From contig NZ_BAABWE010000002.1 of NCBI RefSeq assembly GCF_040371755.1, positions 124,001 to 188,000 of the forward strand: a DNA stretch of 64,000 bases, in the 5' to 3' direction. Numbering within the stretch: position 1 is the stretch's first letter; every line of letters begins with the position of its first letter. Source of the DNA: Bermanella sp040371755. GTDB lineage: Bacteria > Pseudomonadota > Gammaproteobacteria > Pseudomonadales > Oceanobacteraceae. A model generated the notes under the pieces. That model did no database searches and had not been told where the DNA came from. It saw only the letters and a list, made by a program, of their open reading frames with translations. The position numbers were made by a program, and so were the translations under genes. Below, in pieces: positions 8,588 through 17,888 of this stretch.

Positions 8588-9442
8588 ATGGAACTCTCCG
8601 ATTTACAGGTTTTTCAACAGGTGGCCCAATGTGGTGGCATTACTCGTGCAGCTGAAAAACTCAACCGCGTGCCATCTAACGTAACGGCTCGTATTCAAAA
8701 GCTTGAAGAAGAACTGCAGCAACTGTTGTTCATTCGTGAGAAAAACCGCCTTTATATTTCTAGCGCGGGGCATCAATTATTGGATTATGCCAATCAAATT
8801 TTAAGCTTGGCTGACCAAGCAAAACACAGTCTTCAAGGGGATAAACCCAACGGCACACTGCGCATCGGCTACATGGATGCTGTGGCTGCAACCCGTGTGG
8901 TTAGGCCGTTAAAGCAGTTCCATGAACAATTTCCAGAGGTTTCACTTAACGTTAGAAGTGCACCTACTGGTTTGTTGATTGAACATGTCCTTGAAGGCAA
9001 GCTGGACCTTGCTCTAGTGGCCGATCCAGAGCAAGACACGCGTTTAGGCATCACCCACATTTTTGATGAAGAGTTAGTCGTCGTTTCTAGCCGCCGTCAT
9101 CAAACCATTAGCAGCCCTAATGACTTATCGGCCAATCCCACTGTTTTAGGGTTCAATTACAAATGCGCTTACCGTAACCGACTGACTAATTGGCTGAAAC
9201 ACGGACAATGTGTACCTAAAGTAATTGAAATCAACTCCTACCACACCATGCTCAGTTGTGTTGCCGCAGGTATGGGCATCGCCATGGTACCAAGGGCGCT
9301 ACTCAACGATTACCCCTTCACCGACAGTATTCAATGCCACACATTGGCCAGTGAATGGGCTGTCTCTCGTACGGCCTTAATTTGGCGAAAAGGCTTTGAA
9401 AACCCCTCTATGGACGCTTTCTCTAAACAATTAACGGCATAA
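8588..9442 (+). CDS. LysR-family transcriptional regulator
   Basis: 284 residues from the ATG at 8588 (a GTG 9 nt upstream is an alternative). N-terminal winged HTH at about 1-60 (ELSDLQVFQQVAQCGGITRA), then a periplasmic-binding-protein-like effector domain at about 90-280 with TLRIGYMDA at its start. It probably controls the divergent EamA transporter and tautomerase through the inverted repeats in the shared promoter. Effector unknown. Confidence 0.9.
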   Translation: MELSDLQVFQQVAQCGGITRAAEKLNRVPSNVTARIQKLEEELQQLLFIREKNRLYISSAGHQLLDYANQILSLADQAKHSLQGDKPNGTLRIGYMDAVAATRVVRPLKQFHEQFPEVSLNVRSAPTGLLIEHVLEGKLDLALVADPEQDTRLGITHIFDEELVVVSSRRHQTISSPNDLSANPTVLGFNYKCAYRNRLTNWLKHGQCVPKVIEINSYHTMLSCVAAGMGIAMVPRALLNDYPFTDSIQCHTLASEWAVSRTALIWRKGFENPSMDAFSKQLTA

Positions 9443-9481
9443 GGGCCGTTGCCCTTTCTTGTTTAATCTATTGCAACTTAC

Positions 9482-9493
9482 TACACATGTGTA
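9482..9493. promoter_or_regulatory. 12-bp palindrome upstream of marR-type gene
   Basis: TACACATGTGTA is a perfect 12-bp palindrome 37 nt before the MarR start. MarR dimers bind such symmetrical sites, often in their own promoter. Assignment is inference. Confidence 0.4.
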
Positions 9494-9530
9494 CTATATT
9501 TAGTTCACATATGAAATATATTGCAAAAAC

Positions 9531-9944
9531 ATGAATCATAGACTGTTTTACTTACTCAATGCAGCTCACCATAAGGTGCATAAATACGCCGATCAGCGCA
9601 CTGAAGCTGAGCTAGGCATCAGCATCACTCAACTAGGGGCACTGCTCAATATTAATGAGCAGCAAGGTTGCTTACTGAAGGAGCTGGCAGAAGTATTAAA
9701 TCTCAATAATTCAGCACTGACTGGTCTTGCTAACCGCATGGAGAAAAATGGCTTAATTAAACGCCAAACATGTGAGCACGATGGCCGCGCTTCAAGGCTG
9801 TATCTAACCGCTTTAGGACAAAAAAAAGTCGATGTAGCACTGCCTGCCATTAAGCAATTAAACCAAGCAATAAAAGGGGATTTTTCCGACGCTGAAATTC
9901 TGGTTATTGTTAAATTTTTAACTCACCTTCAACACTCTTTTTAA
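9531..9944 (+). CDS. MarR-family transcriptional regulator
   Basis: 137 residues with the complete MarR winged-helix fold: helices to about residue 55, recognition segment LNLNNSALTGLANRMEKNG and wing DGRASRLYLT. It is a dimeric cytosolic repressor or activator responding to small phenolic or oxidising ligands in known members. It precedes an alpha/beta hydrolase by 19 nt and probably regulates it. No clear Shine-Dalgarno site before the ATG. Confidence 0.9.
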   Translation: MNHRLFYLLNAAHHKVHKYADQRTEAELGISITQLGALLNINEQQGCLLKELAEVLNLNNSALTGLANRMEKNGLIKRQTCEHDGRASRLYLTALGQKKVDVALPAIKQLNQAIKGDFSDAEILVIVKFLTHLQHSF

Positions 9945-9963
9945 TACCAATAAAGGAATATTC

Positions 9964-10854
9964 ATGACGACACTAGCAAGCGCCCCTCTGGCCGAAAACA
10001 GTATTGGCATGGAAGATGTCATATTACAAAGTGCTAACCATCGTAATATTCATGCGAAAGTTTTTCATACCCAGCATGCAAAATCAGTGGTTATTCTGGC
10101 TCCTGCCATGGGTGTGGTTCAAAAACATTACGAAAAATTTGCGCTATTTTTAACTGAACAAAACCATGAAGTCATTACATTTGATTATTTTGGTACAGGT
10201 GCTTCCTTGCAAGGTCATGTGAAAGATTGTGATACCGATGTGCGCCAATGGGGAGAACTCGATTGCGAAGCGGTCATTCATTATGCTAAAAAAACTTATC
10301 CTAATTTAAAACTGCAATGGGTTGGACACAGTGTGGGGGGGCAACTACTGGGGTTCATTCCCAGTGCAAACCAATTAGATAATGCCATTACTATTGCCTG
10401 CGGCAGTGGCTACTGGCCACACAACTCTCCACCTACCCGTAATATTGTTTGGATAGCGTGGTATTTCATTGCGCCAATATGCTTGCAACTATACGGCTAC
10501 TTCCCCGGAAAAAAACTCAATATAGTCGGTGATTTAGCACCTAATGTATTGAAACAATGGCGTCGCTGGTGCATGAATAAAGAATACTCAATTGGTGTTG
10601 AAGGCCCAGAAATTCGCCAACGCTATGCCGATGTAGAGATACCTATTTCATCTATTTCATTTAGTGACGATCACATGATTTCTCAGCGTAACACGCTTTC
10701 TTTACACAGTTTTTTTGAGAAAGCTCAGGTGACACAAATAAGGATAAACCCAAAAGAAATCAGCGAAAAATCCATTGGACACTTAGGCTGGTCACGTGAA
10801 AAACTTCGTGACTCCCTTTGGAGTAATAAGATTTTGCCATTGATTAATAATTAA
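9964..10854 (+). CDS. Alpha/beta hydrolase (COG4757-like)
   Basis: 296 residues. The nucleophile elbow GHSVGG puts the catalytic serine at 123; D235/D236 and H273 (IGHLGW) fit the remaining triad. An oxyanion-hole region LAPAMGV is near residue 46. No signal peptide, so probably cytosolic. AAAGGAA precedes the ATG. Substrate unknown; coupling to MarR suggests an inducible esterase-type role. Confidence 0.85.
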   Translation: MTTLASAPLAENSIGMEDVILQSANHRNIHAKVFHTQHAKSVVILAPAMGVVQKHYEKFALFLTEQNHEVITFDYFGTGASLQGHVKDCDTDVRQWGELDCEAVIHYAKKTYPNLKLQWVGHSVGGQLLGFIPSANQLDNAITIACGSGYWPHNSPPTRNIVWIAWYFIAPICLQLYGYFPGKKLNIVGDLAPNVLKQWRRWCMNKEYSIGVEGPEIRQRYADVEIPISSISFSDDHMISQRNTLSLHSFFEKAQVTQIRINPKEISEKSIGHLGWSREKLRDSLWSNKILPLINN

Positions 10855-10897
10855 TTTCTCATCATTATAAAAACAGTATAAGTATATGAGTTACGTT

Positions 10898-10926
10898 AAA
10901 GGTTGGGCTCTGCACAACCTTTTTTA
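10898..10926 (+). terminator. Rho-independent terminator after hydrolase gene
   Basis: Arms AAAGGTTG (10898-10905) and CAACCTTT (10915-10922) pair around a 9-nt loop and lead into a T-rich tract. Placed 43 nt after the hydrolase stop; it could also serve the convergent recJ, though the T tract favours the plus strand. Confidence 0.6.
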
Positions 10927-10987
10927 TATTGTTAAGGTTATCCGTTTTAATCTAGCCTAATGAGTATCTAAAAATTTAACTTCCAAT

Positions 10988-12742
10988 TTAAGTTATTTGT
11001 AAATGACGAACGATTAATTGTACGGTTTCTTGCCCACGAAATTCGTTTACATCCATTTCAAATACTATGTGTACTGTTTGCATGTTATTGATCATAGCTG
11101 AAGTTAAACCATGTCGTTCAATACCAAATAAAATAGCATCTACTGCTAAATGACTATTGGGCACTTGCAGGGTAAGTTTTAAATGATTTTTATCCATGCC
11201 CAGCAGCCTGTGATTTAGCACGATAAAGGTGTCATCAAATAACGGCTCTGGGAAATTCTGTCCCCACGGAGCCATAAAACGTAACTGCCGCGCCATATTA
11301 ATATTAAAATCTTGTGCCTTTAAAGGACCATCAGTAACAACCTGATTTACCAGTAATTCAGGCGTTAATAAGGTTTGCGCCACCTCTTCAAATGTTTGCT
11401 CAAATTCATTTAAATATTTTTGTTTAATAGATAAACCAGCGGCCATAGCATGACCACCAAATTTATTTAGTACGTGGGGTTTTTTTTTCGCCACTAAATC
11501 CAACGCATCCCGTAAATGAAAACCCGAAATCGAGCGGCCACTGCCTTTTAGTTCGAATTCACCACCTTGCATTTCATCATGAGTTAATCCATCTTGCGCT
11601 GGCGCAAAGGCGATAACTGGCCGATATAACTTATCTTTAATGCGTGATGCTAATAAACCAATCACCCCTTGATGCCATTGCGCTTGATACAAGCACACAC
11701 TCACCTTGTTATCAGCGTGCACGTTTAACTGCTCTAAATGCTCTAGGGCTTCTTGTTGCATTTGCCCTTCTACTTGTTTACGGTCTTGGTTTAAATCATC
11801 TAACGATTGGGCGATCATTAATGCTCGGTCTAAATTTTGTGCCAGCAGACATTCAATACCCACACTCATATCATCCATACGCCCAGCTGCATTTAAGCGA
11901 GGGCCCAGCGCAAAACCAAAATCTTTACTGGTAAGTTGTGGCGGGTTCTTTTTAGCCACTTGCAGCAAGGCTTGAATCCCCGGGCGAGCAAAGCCAGAAC
12001 GAATTCGGCGCAAACCCTGCTCGACCAAAATACGGTTATTTTCATCAAGCGGGACCACATCTGCCACTGTGGCCAAAGCCACTAGATCAAGATACTGCGC
12101 CATATTAGGTAGCTGACTAGCATCATGCCCTTGCTTCACCATGGCCGTTTTAAGAGCGCACATCACATAAAACACAACAGCACAACCACAAGCAGATTTT
12201 GAAGAGAATTCACAATCGGGTTGATTAGGGTTAACGATGGCATCGGCATTTGGTAAATCGTTTTTGTCGGCACTGGCCGCTAAGTGGTGATCCGTGACTA
12301 ATACTTTCATACCTAGGGCTTTTGCATGGTCTACACCATCAAAGCTGGAGATACCATTATCTACCGTGACAATTAAATCGGGCTTAAAATGTGTGTATGC
12401 GTAATCAACAATTTCGGTGGATAAACCATAACCAAATTCAAAGCGGTTAGGTACTAAGTAACTCACATTATGAGCACCCAGTTGCCGCAACGCATCCACC
12501 GCCAATGTGGTACTAGTAGCGCCATCAACATCAAAATCCCCAAGAATTAGAATACGCTGTTGCTGCTGTATCCCATTCATTAATAATGCACACGCGCTAT
12601 CTAACCCCTTAAGGGTTTGGATATCTAACAGACTTTTTAAATTAAACTGAGTATTTTGCTCATTTAAACCACGAGCATGGAAAATTCGCTCTAATAAAGG
12701 CAGACTAGGGTCTGATTGGCGACGTGTAATTTGAATATTCAT
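10988..12742 (-). CDS. recJ: Single-stranded-DNA-specific exonuclease RecJ
   Basis: 584 residues, near E. coli RecJ (577). DHH-family motifs are intact: LGDFDVDGATSTT (D69, D71, D73), VTDHH (D151-H153) and VNPNQPDC. DHHA1 and OB-like C-terminal parts follow (GGHAMAAGLS, MAPWGQNFPEP). It degrades ssDNA 5'-3' in RecFOR recombination and mismatch repair. Divergent from cinA with a 44-bp shared promoter region. Confidence 0.97.
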   Translation of the reverse strand: MNIQITRRQSDPSLPLLERIFHARGLNEQNTQFNLKSLLDIQTLKGLDSACALLMNGIQQQQRILILGDFDVDGATSTTLAVDALRQLGAHNVSYLVPNRFEFGYGLSTEIVDYAYTHFKPDLIVTVDNGISSFDGVDHAKALGMKVLVTDHHLAASADKNDLPNADAIVNPNQPDCEFSSKSACGCAVVFYVMCALKTAMVKQGHDASQLPNMAQYLDLVALATVADVVPLDENNRILVEQGLRRIRSGFARPGIQALLQVAKKNPPQLTSKDFGFALGPRLNAAGRMDDMSVGIECLLAQNLDRALMIAQSLDDLNQDRKQVEGQMQQEALEHLEQLNVHADNKVSVCLYQAQWHQGVIGLLASRIKDKLYRPVIAFAPAQDGLTHDEMQGGEFELKGSGRSISGFHLRDALDLVAKKKPHVLNKFGGHAMAAGLSIKQKYLNEFEQTFEEVAQTLLTPELLVNQVVTDGPLKAQDFNINMARQLRFMAPWGQNFPEPLFDDTFIVLNHRLLGMDKNHLKLTLQVPNSHLAVDAILFGIERHGLTSAMINNMQTVHIVFEMDVNEFRGQETVQLIVRHLQIT

Positions 12743-12786
12743 GGCTACATTGTACGCAGTAGCAAAGTATCGAGAAAGAAAAGATT

Positions 12787-14061
12787 ATGGCTAACATCAA
12801 TATACATTTATTGCTCACCGGCGACGAGATCATGAGCGGCGACATCATTGATAGCAACAGCGCCATGATCGCCGACCACCTTGCAACTTTAGGGTTACGC
12901 CCCAGTAAAAAAGTGACCGTTGGTGATCAGCTAAGTCATTTAATTGAAGAAATGCAGCACCTAAGCCAACAGGCTGATGTACTCATTGTAAACGGTGGCC
13001 TTGGCCCAACCGAAGACGACAAAACCGCAGAAGCTCTGGCCCAAGTTTTAGGCCTGCCTTTGGCTGAACATGCTGTTGCAATTCAACAAATTGAAGATTG
13101 GTGTCAACATCACAACTACCCAATGAACGATGCCAACCGCAAGCAAGGGATTTTACCAAAAGATATTAATATTATTGAAAACAGTAACGGTAGCGCCCCG
13201 GGATTTTATTGCGAGCACAACCACTGCTTAATGTTGTTCACACCCGGCGTGCCCAGCGAATTAAATGCCATGCTCAAGCTAAATATTCTACCTATGCTGA
13301 ATCAACGATTCACAGAGATTGAACCCCATAGCACGAAACGCTTACAAGTGTTTGGCATTGGTGAGTCATCTTTGCAACTTAAATTGCGAGAACAAATTAA
13401 ACATTGGCCCGAAGGCATTGAACTTGGATTTCGCGCCGCTTATCCACAAGTAGAAGTAAAACTCACCGCTCAATCCAAACCAGCGGAAAAGCAAATAGAC
13501 AGTCTCACCCAGACCATCAAAAAACTACTATCAAGTCATGTAATCGGTGAAGATGGCACCCAACTACCGGAATTACTAGTGCAACTGTTAGCAAAAGAAC
13601 GACAAAGCATTACCACAGTGGAATCTTGCACAGGTGGATTAATTGCCTCCAAGATCACCTCAGTGGCTGGTTCATCCTCTATATTTGGTGCAGGTTTTGT
13701 AACTTACTCCAATGAAATGAAAACCGCCATGGTAGGTGTTAGCGAGAAAACTCTAGTCGATAACGGTGCGGTATCTGAACCAGTTGTAATCGAAATGGCC
13801 AAAGGCGCGCTTGCAAAAAGCGGTAGCGATTGGGCCATTGCCGTAAGCGGTGTAGCAGGCCCCAGTGGCGGCACTAAAGACAAACCCGTAGGCACCGTTT
13901 GGGTAGCGTGGGGAAATAAAGAAACAATTAAAACCGTAAAACTGTTTTTACCTTTCCCGCGCCAGCGCTTTCAAGAATATGTGGCCAGTGCGGGATTGGA
14001 TTTGATTCGTCGTGAGTTATTGGGTGTGAGTGAAACGCCGTATTATTTTTCGAAGAAATAA
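12787..14061 (+). CDS. cinA: CinA-type nicotinamide-nucleotide amidohydrolase with MoCF domain
   Basis: 424 residues, the full two-domain form. N-terminal MoCF/COG1058 domain at 1-170 (TGDEIMSGDIIDSNSAMIA, NGGLGPTEDD), then a PncC domain at about 265-420 (TVESCTGGLIASKI, VSGVAGPSGG). In known members the N-terminal domain hydrolyses ADP-ribose-type compounds and the C-terminal deamidates NMN for NAD salvage. Both catalytic loops look intact. Confidence 0.95.
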   Translation: MANINIHLLLTGDEIMSGDIIDSNSAMIADHLATLGLRPSKKVTVGDQLSHLIEEMQHLSQQADVLIVNGGLGPTEDDKTAEALAQVLGLPLAEHAVAIQQIEDWCQHHNYPMNDANRKQGILPKDINIIENSNGSAPGFYCEHNHCLMLFTPGVPSELNAMLKLNILPMLNQRFTEIEPHSTKRLQVFGIGESSLQLKLREQIKHWPEGIELGFRAAYPQVEVKLTAQSKPAEKQIDSLTQTIKKLLSSHVIGEDGTQLPELLVQLLAKERQSITTVESCTGGLIASKITSVAGSSSIFGAGFVTYSNEMKTAMVGVSEKTLVDNGAVSEPVVIEMAKGALAKSGSDWAIAVSGVAGPSGGTKDKPVGTVWVAWGNKETIKTVKLFLPFPRQRFQEYVASAGLDLIRRELLGVSETPYYFSKK

Positions 14062-14069
14062 TATTTGTA

Positions 14070-14756
14070 TCATCTATTAACTCCAACTAATTTCGGATTT
14101 AACAAATAAGTTAAAAAACACTCTACGTTATTAAACATTTTTCTTACATATTCTGATGAAAAAAAGACAAACCTCCCCTCAATTTCTTCAAAGTAATTAT
14201 AGTTGTTGACTATTACTTTAAAACCCCTCTCTTTATGCTCATCATAAAGCAGATTTCCATTCCCATGCATTATGCAGTTTCTCAATTCATTTAGAATACT
14301 CAATGCTGACCATTCTGAATTAACACATGTAAAGTCAACATTAATCTCCTTTTTTAAATACTCTTTAGCCCTTTTAATTCCACTACCCTTAAAATTTTTG
14401 TAACTTTTTTCAATTACTAAATTCTTTTTACTAATATCACAAATTTGATTAAGCGTATCTTCTAGATATGAATACAATGTCAAAATTGCTGTATAACGAT
14501 GCATTCTTAGGTAGACCATTTCTATTTCTCTTAAGGCCTGAGAATATTCATAATTATAATTATGGTCATCCTCATCATTCTTAGTTCTCTCTTGTTCTAT
14601 TTTATCAGCTTGAATATATTGCTTACGCTCTTCCTCAAATACAGCTTCTATCTTGTCAAAATGATACTTAAGAAACTTAATCTTCTTAGCAATCGAAAGT
14701 TGAGATAATGAATTCGCTTCAGGATTTGCTGACGGGGCTTTTCTACTATATTCCAT
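14070..14756 (-). CDS. HEPN-like protein with Rx4H motif
   Basis: 228 residues, helix- and lysine-rich, not assigned to a named family. Residues 159-164 read RNCIMH, an Rx4H motif at the start of a predicted helix (NELRNCIMHGNG). This is the catalytic signature of HEPN ribonucleases and is also common in large uncharacterised HEPN/abortive-infection-like proteins. The preceding helix pair (IEMVYLRMHRYTAILTLYSYLED) fits the fold. The gene is clearly more AT-rich than its neighbours, converges on cinA with an 8-nt gap, and starts beside repeats and a terminator, suggesting lateral gain. No partner (antitoxin or nucleotidyltransferase) is seen. Function is inference. Confidence 0.6.
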   Translation of the reverse strand: MEYSRKAPSANPEANSLSQLSIAKKIKFLKYHFDKIEAVFEEERKQYIQADKIEQERTKNDEDDHNYNYEYSQALREIEMVYLRMHRYTAILTLYSYLEDTLNQICDISKKNLVIEKSYKNFKGSGIKRAKEYLKKEINVDFTCVNSEWSALSILNELRNCIMHGNGNLLYDEHKERGFKVIVNNYNYFEEIEGRFVFFSSEYVRKMFNNVECFLTYLLNPKLVGVNR

Positions 14757-14773
14757 CTATCTGCTCCTAAAAC

Positions 14774-14807
14774 AAAAAATGCAGCGCCTTTCGGTACTGC
14801 ATTTTTT
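14774..14807. terminator. Bidirectional terminator between thrC and the HEPN gene
   Basis: A perfect 11-bp inverted repeat, AAAAAATGCAG / CTGCATTTTTT, surrounds a 12-nt loop. The A and T tracts allow termination on either strand; it lies downstream of thrC and just upstream of the HEPN gene. Confidence 0.75.
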
Positions 14808-14811
14808 AATG

Positions 14812-14847
14812 ATGGGTTACGATCTCGCTTCGCTCGATCTAACCCAT
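14812..14847. repeat. REP-like palindrome
   Basis: ATGGGTTA-c-GATC and GATC-TAACCCAT pair in a 12-bp stem with one bulge, with TCGCTTCGCTC in the loop. A second short hairpin, GGGCTTCGCCC, follows at 14893-14903. This looks like the extragenic palindromes scattered through gammaproteobacterial genomes. Confidence 0.6.
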
Positions 14848-14936
14848 TCTACTCTGCGACTTATATAGCTAATCAAGTGGACTCCCATTTTTGGGCTTCG
14901 CCCTATGAGAGTGATGCATGAGAAATGCAAGATTAG

Positions 14937-14965
14937 CGTCTTACATCTCCCGTCTTGCGTCTCAC
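14937..14965. repeat. Degenerate 7-bp tandem repeat (CGTCTYN type)
   Basis: Four heptamers in a row, CGTCTTA-CATCTCC-CGTCTTG-CGTCTCA, abut the thrC stop codon. The block resembles that at 54847-54876. Confidence 0.65.
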
Positions 14966-16366
14966 TTATTTAAACGTATTCTCAGCAATAAACTTATGCA
15001 CCGCTGCCAAATCCGCTGGCAACACATCCAAACGCTCTTCACGATCCATTAGGTCCGTTAAGTGGTGTGGCAGATTTGGCATGTCAAAACCAGCACGCTG
15101 TACCGCATCTTCAAATTTCACAGGGTGGGCGGTGCCCAGTGTGATCATTGGGATATTGGTATTACGACGAGTTTCACGTGCGGCTTTTACGCCAATGGCT
15201 GTGTGAGGGTCTAGCAAGTAACCGGTTTCTTCAAATACTTCTTGCATGGTTTTCACTGTAGCGTCTTCGTTAACAGCGTAACTGTCGAACAAGGCGCGAG
15301 CTTTCGCGAGTTTTTCTTCGTCCAGTGATACCACGTCTTTTTTCGCATTCATGCGGCCCATTAGTTCAGCTAGTGCTTTTCCGTCGCGGTCGTATAAATC
15401 AAACAATAAACGTTCAAAGTTAGACGACACAGCAATATCCATTGAAGGAGTAATGGTGTGTTGTAGTGGATGAACTTCGTATTGGTTTTTGCTCATTAAG
15501 CGATGCAGTACATCATTGCTGTTAGTGGCAATGACTAACTGCTCAATAGGCAAGCCCATTTTCTTCGCCATGTAACCGGCAAAAATATCACCAAAGTTAC
15601 CAGTAGGAACTGAGTATGCCATTGGGCGAAGTGGGCCACCCAAATTCAATGATGAATAGAAGTAGTAAACGATTTGGGACATGATGCGCGCCCAGTTAAT
15701 GCTGTTTACCGCAACCAGTTTGCGCTCGCCTTTTAAGAAACTTTGATCACCAAAGCTGGCTTTTACCATGTCTTGGGCTTGGTCGAAGTTACCTTCGATA
15801 GCGATATTGTAAATGTTATCGCCTTTTACGGTTGTCATTTGACGGCGTTGCACTTCTGATACTTTGCCGTGTGGATGCAGAATAAAAATATCCACGTTAC
15901 GGCATGCTTTAGTACCTTCAATGGCGGCGGAACCTGTATCACCAGAGGTGGCGCCCATGATCACTACTTTTTCATGGCGACGCTCTAATACGTAATCCAA
16001 TAAACGGCCTAGGGTTTGTAATGCAAAGTCTTTAAACGCTAAGGTTGGGCCGTGAAAAAGTTCTAACACGTATTCGTTGTGGTCTATTTGCTGTAACGGC
16101 GCAACGGCTTTGTGACCAAAACCACCGTACACGTCATTTAGAATGGTTTGCAATGCGTCGGAGTCTACACACCCTTCTACGAATGGATAAATGACTTTAT
16201 GAGCCAGTTCCGCATAGGGAAGGTCGCGCCATGATTCGATTTCGGCCAGTGTGTATTGCGGCACGTCTTTTGGTACATACAGGCCGCCGTCTTCCGCTAA
16301 TCCTGTTAGCAATACGTCTTCAAATGTTAACTCCGGTGCATTACCGCGAGTAGATATGTATTTCAT
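14966..16366 (-). CDS. thrC: Threonine synthase
   Basis: 466 residues from MKYISTRG, the canonical start; two further ATG codons lie 3 and 9 nt upstream in frame. PLP lysine at residue 112 in LAFKDFALQ; SGDTGSAA binds the PLP phosphate. Final step of threonine synthesis: O-phosphohomoserine to threonine. Thirty to forty nt downstream of hom on the same strand, probably co-transcribed. Confidence 0.97.
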   Translation of the reverse strand: MKYISTRGNAPELTFEDVLLTGLAEDGGLYVPKDVPQYTLAEIESWRDLPYAELAHKVIYPFVEGCVDSDALQTILNDVYGGFGHKAVAPLQQIDHNEYVLELFHGPTLAFKDFALQTLGRLLDYVLERRHEKVVIMGATSGDTGSAAIEGTKACRNVDIFILHPHGKVSEVQRRQMTTVKGDNIYNIAIEGNFDQAQDMVKASFGDQSFLKGERKLVAVNSINWARIMSQIVYYFYSSLNLGGPLRPMAYSVPTGNFGDIFAGYMAKKMGLPIEQLVIATNSNDVLHRLMSKNQYEVHPLQHTITPSMDIAVSSNFERLLFDLYDRDGKALAELMGRMNAKKDVVSLDEEKLAKARALFDSYAVNEDATVKTMQEVFEETGYLLDPHTAIGVKAARETRRNTNIPMITLGTAHPVKFEDAVQRAGFDMPNLPHHLTDLMDREERLDVLPADLAAVHKFIAENTFK

Positions 16367-16405
16367 CATAATCATTACCCTGAGATTCAGGTTTTATTCA
16401 ATAAA

Positions 16406-17686
16406 TTAGTTTAGTTCTTCTACACGGATGCGAGTAACCGCGCCGTTGATTTCTTCCAAGGCTTCAATTTCAGCAATGGCTTGATTCATGATTTTTTCTT
16501 GAATCTTGTGGGTTAGCATGATGATAGGTACAAGGATTTCATCATCTTGTGGCTCTTTTTGAATCAAAGCTTCGATACTGATGCCTTTGTTGCTCAAGAT
16601 GCTGGCAATTTTGGCCAATACACCGGCTTTATCCAGTGCTTGCATACGCAAGTAGCAACCGGTTTCAATTTCATCAATAGACAGTACTGTGACATCTTCT
16701 AGGCTATCGAACGATAGCGCTTCTACTTGAATCCCGCGGGCGATATCAATGATGTCCGCCACAACTGCAGAAGCAGTAGGGCCAGCACCAGCACCTGGGC
16801 CACAAAATAGTGTGTCTTGTACCGCGCTGCCTTTTACCGCTACGGCATTCATTACGCCGTCTACTTTTGCAACCATGTTGGTTTCTGGTATTAGCGTTGG
16901 GTGCACACGAAGGTCGATGCCGTTTTCATTACGAGCACTTACACCTAGGTGTTTAATACGGTAGCCAAGTTCTTCTGCGTATTGCACATCTTCACGAGTG
17001 ATTTTGCTGATGCCTTCGGTAAAGCAATTATCGAACTGTAACGGAATGCCGTAGGAGATCGATGATAATATGGTTAACTTGTGAGCAGCGTCGATACCTT
17101 CTACATCAAAGGTTGGATCGGCTTCGGCATAACCCAGTGCTTGGGCTTCGGCTAATACGTCGTTGAAATCACGACCTTTGTCACGCATTTCAGTCAAAAT
17201 GAAGTTGCCTGTACCGTTAATGATACCCGCTACACGCTCAATTTTGTTTGCAGCTAGGCCTTCACGAATGGCTTTGATCACTGGAATACCACCAGCTACA
17301 CCGGCTTCATAACCAACACTCACGCCAGCGGCTTTGGCGGCTTTGAATATTTCAGCACCGTGTACTGCTATCAACGCTTTGTTAGCGGTTACCACGTGTT
17401 TGCCGTTTTTAATGGCTTCAAGTACGAGCTCTTTTGCTACGTCATAACCACCGATAAGCTCAACCACGATATCGATTTCTGGATTACGAGCCACATCAAA
17501 AATATCACGAGTGATATTGGTATTGCTGGTATCACAAGCTGGGTTTTCACGACGAGCGCCCACTTGCTCAATAATAATGTCACGCCCAGCACGACGAGCA
17601 ATTTCTGCCGCGTTTTCTACTAGTACGTTGAATGTGCCACCGCCAACGGTGCCGAACCCACAGATGCCCACTTTAACCGGTTTCAC
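16406..17686 (-). CDS. hom: Homoserine dehydrogenase
   Basis: 426 residues from a GTG at 17686, chosen because GGAGA lies 7 nt upstream and the protein then starts at KPVKVGICGFGTVGGGT, the dinucleotide-binding loop. A longer in-frame extension to 17776 lacks homology features. NAD(P)-binding domain, catalytic domain (GGIPVIKAIREGL; GTGNFILTEM) and a C-terminal ACT domain at about 345-425 for threonine feedback. Monofunctional, without aspartokinase. Forms a unit with thrC. Confidence 0.96.
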   Translation of the reverse strand: MKPVKVGICGFGTVGGGTFNVLVENAAEIARRAGRDIIIEQVGARRENPACDTSNTNITRDIFDVARNPEIDIVVELIGGYDVAKELVLEAIKNGKHVVTANKALIAVHGAEIFKAAKAAGVSVGYEAGVAGGIPVIKAIREGLAANKIERVAGIINGTGNFILTEMRDKGRDFNDVLAEAQALGYAEADPTFDVEGIDAAHKLTILSSISYGIPLQFDNCFTEGISKITREDVQYAEELGYRIKHLGVSARNENGIDLRVHPTLIPETNMVAKVDGVMNAVAVKGSAVQDTLFCGPGAGAGPTASAVVADIIDIARGIQVEALSFDSLEDVTVLSIDEIETGCYLRMQALDKAGVLAKIASILSNKGISIEALIQKEPQDDEILVPIIMLTHKIQEKIMNQAIAEIEALEEINGAVTRIRVEELN

Positions 17687-17825
17687 AACATGGTCTCCGT
17701 TATGTTGATGCCTAACTGATATCGCGTCAGGAATGTAAAAATTTTGGGCGCTAAATGTACCACAATCAAGGGGCAACAGGCAGGGGGTATTTCAACTATT
17801 ACAGGGGATTTAAGGCATAAATAGA

Positions 17826-17855
17826 AAAGCCCCAGAGCTTTCACTCTGGGGCTTT
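17826..17855 (-). terminator. Rho-independent terminator after dsbC
   Basis: Perfect 12-bp arms AAAGCCCCAGAG / CTCTGGGGCTTT with a 6-nt loop; on the minus strand the stem follows the dsbC stop by 33 nt. Confidence 0.85.
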
Positions 17856-17888
17856 GATGATTTTACGTATCAGTGTTTTTTTACTGGC

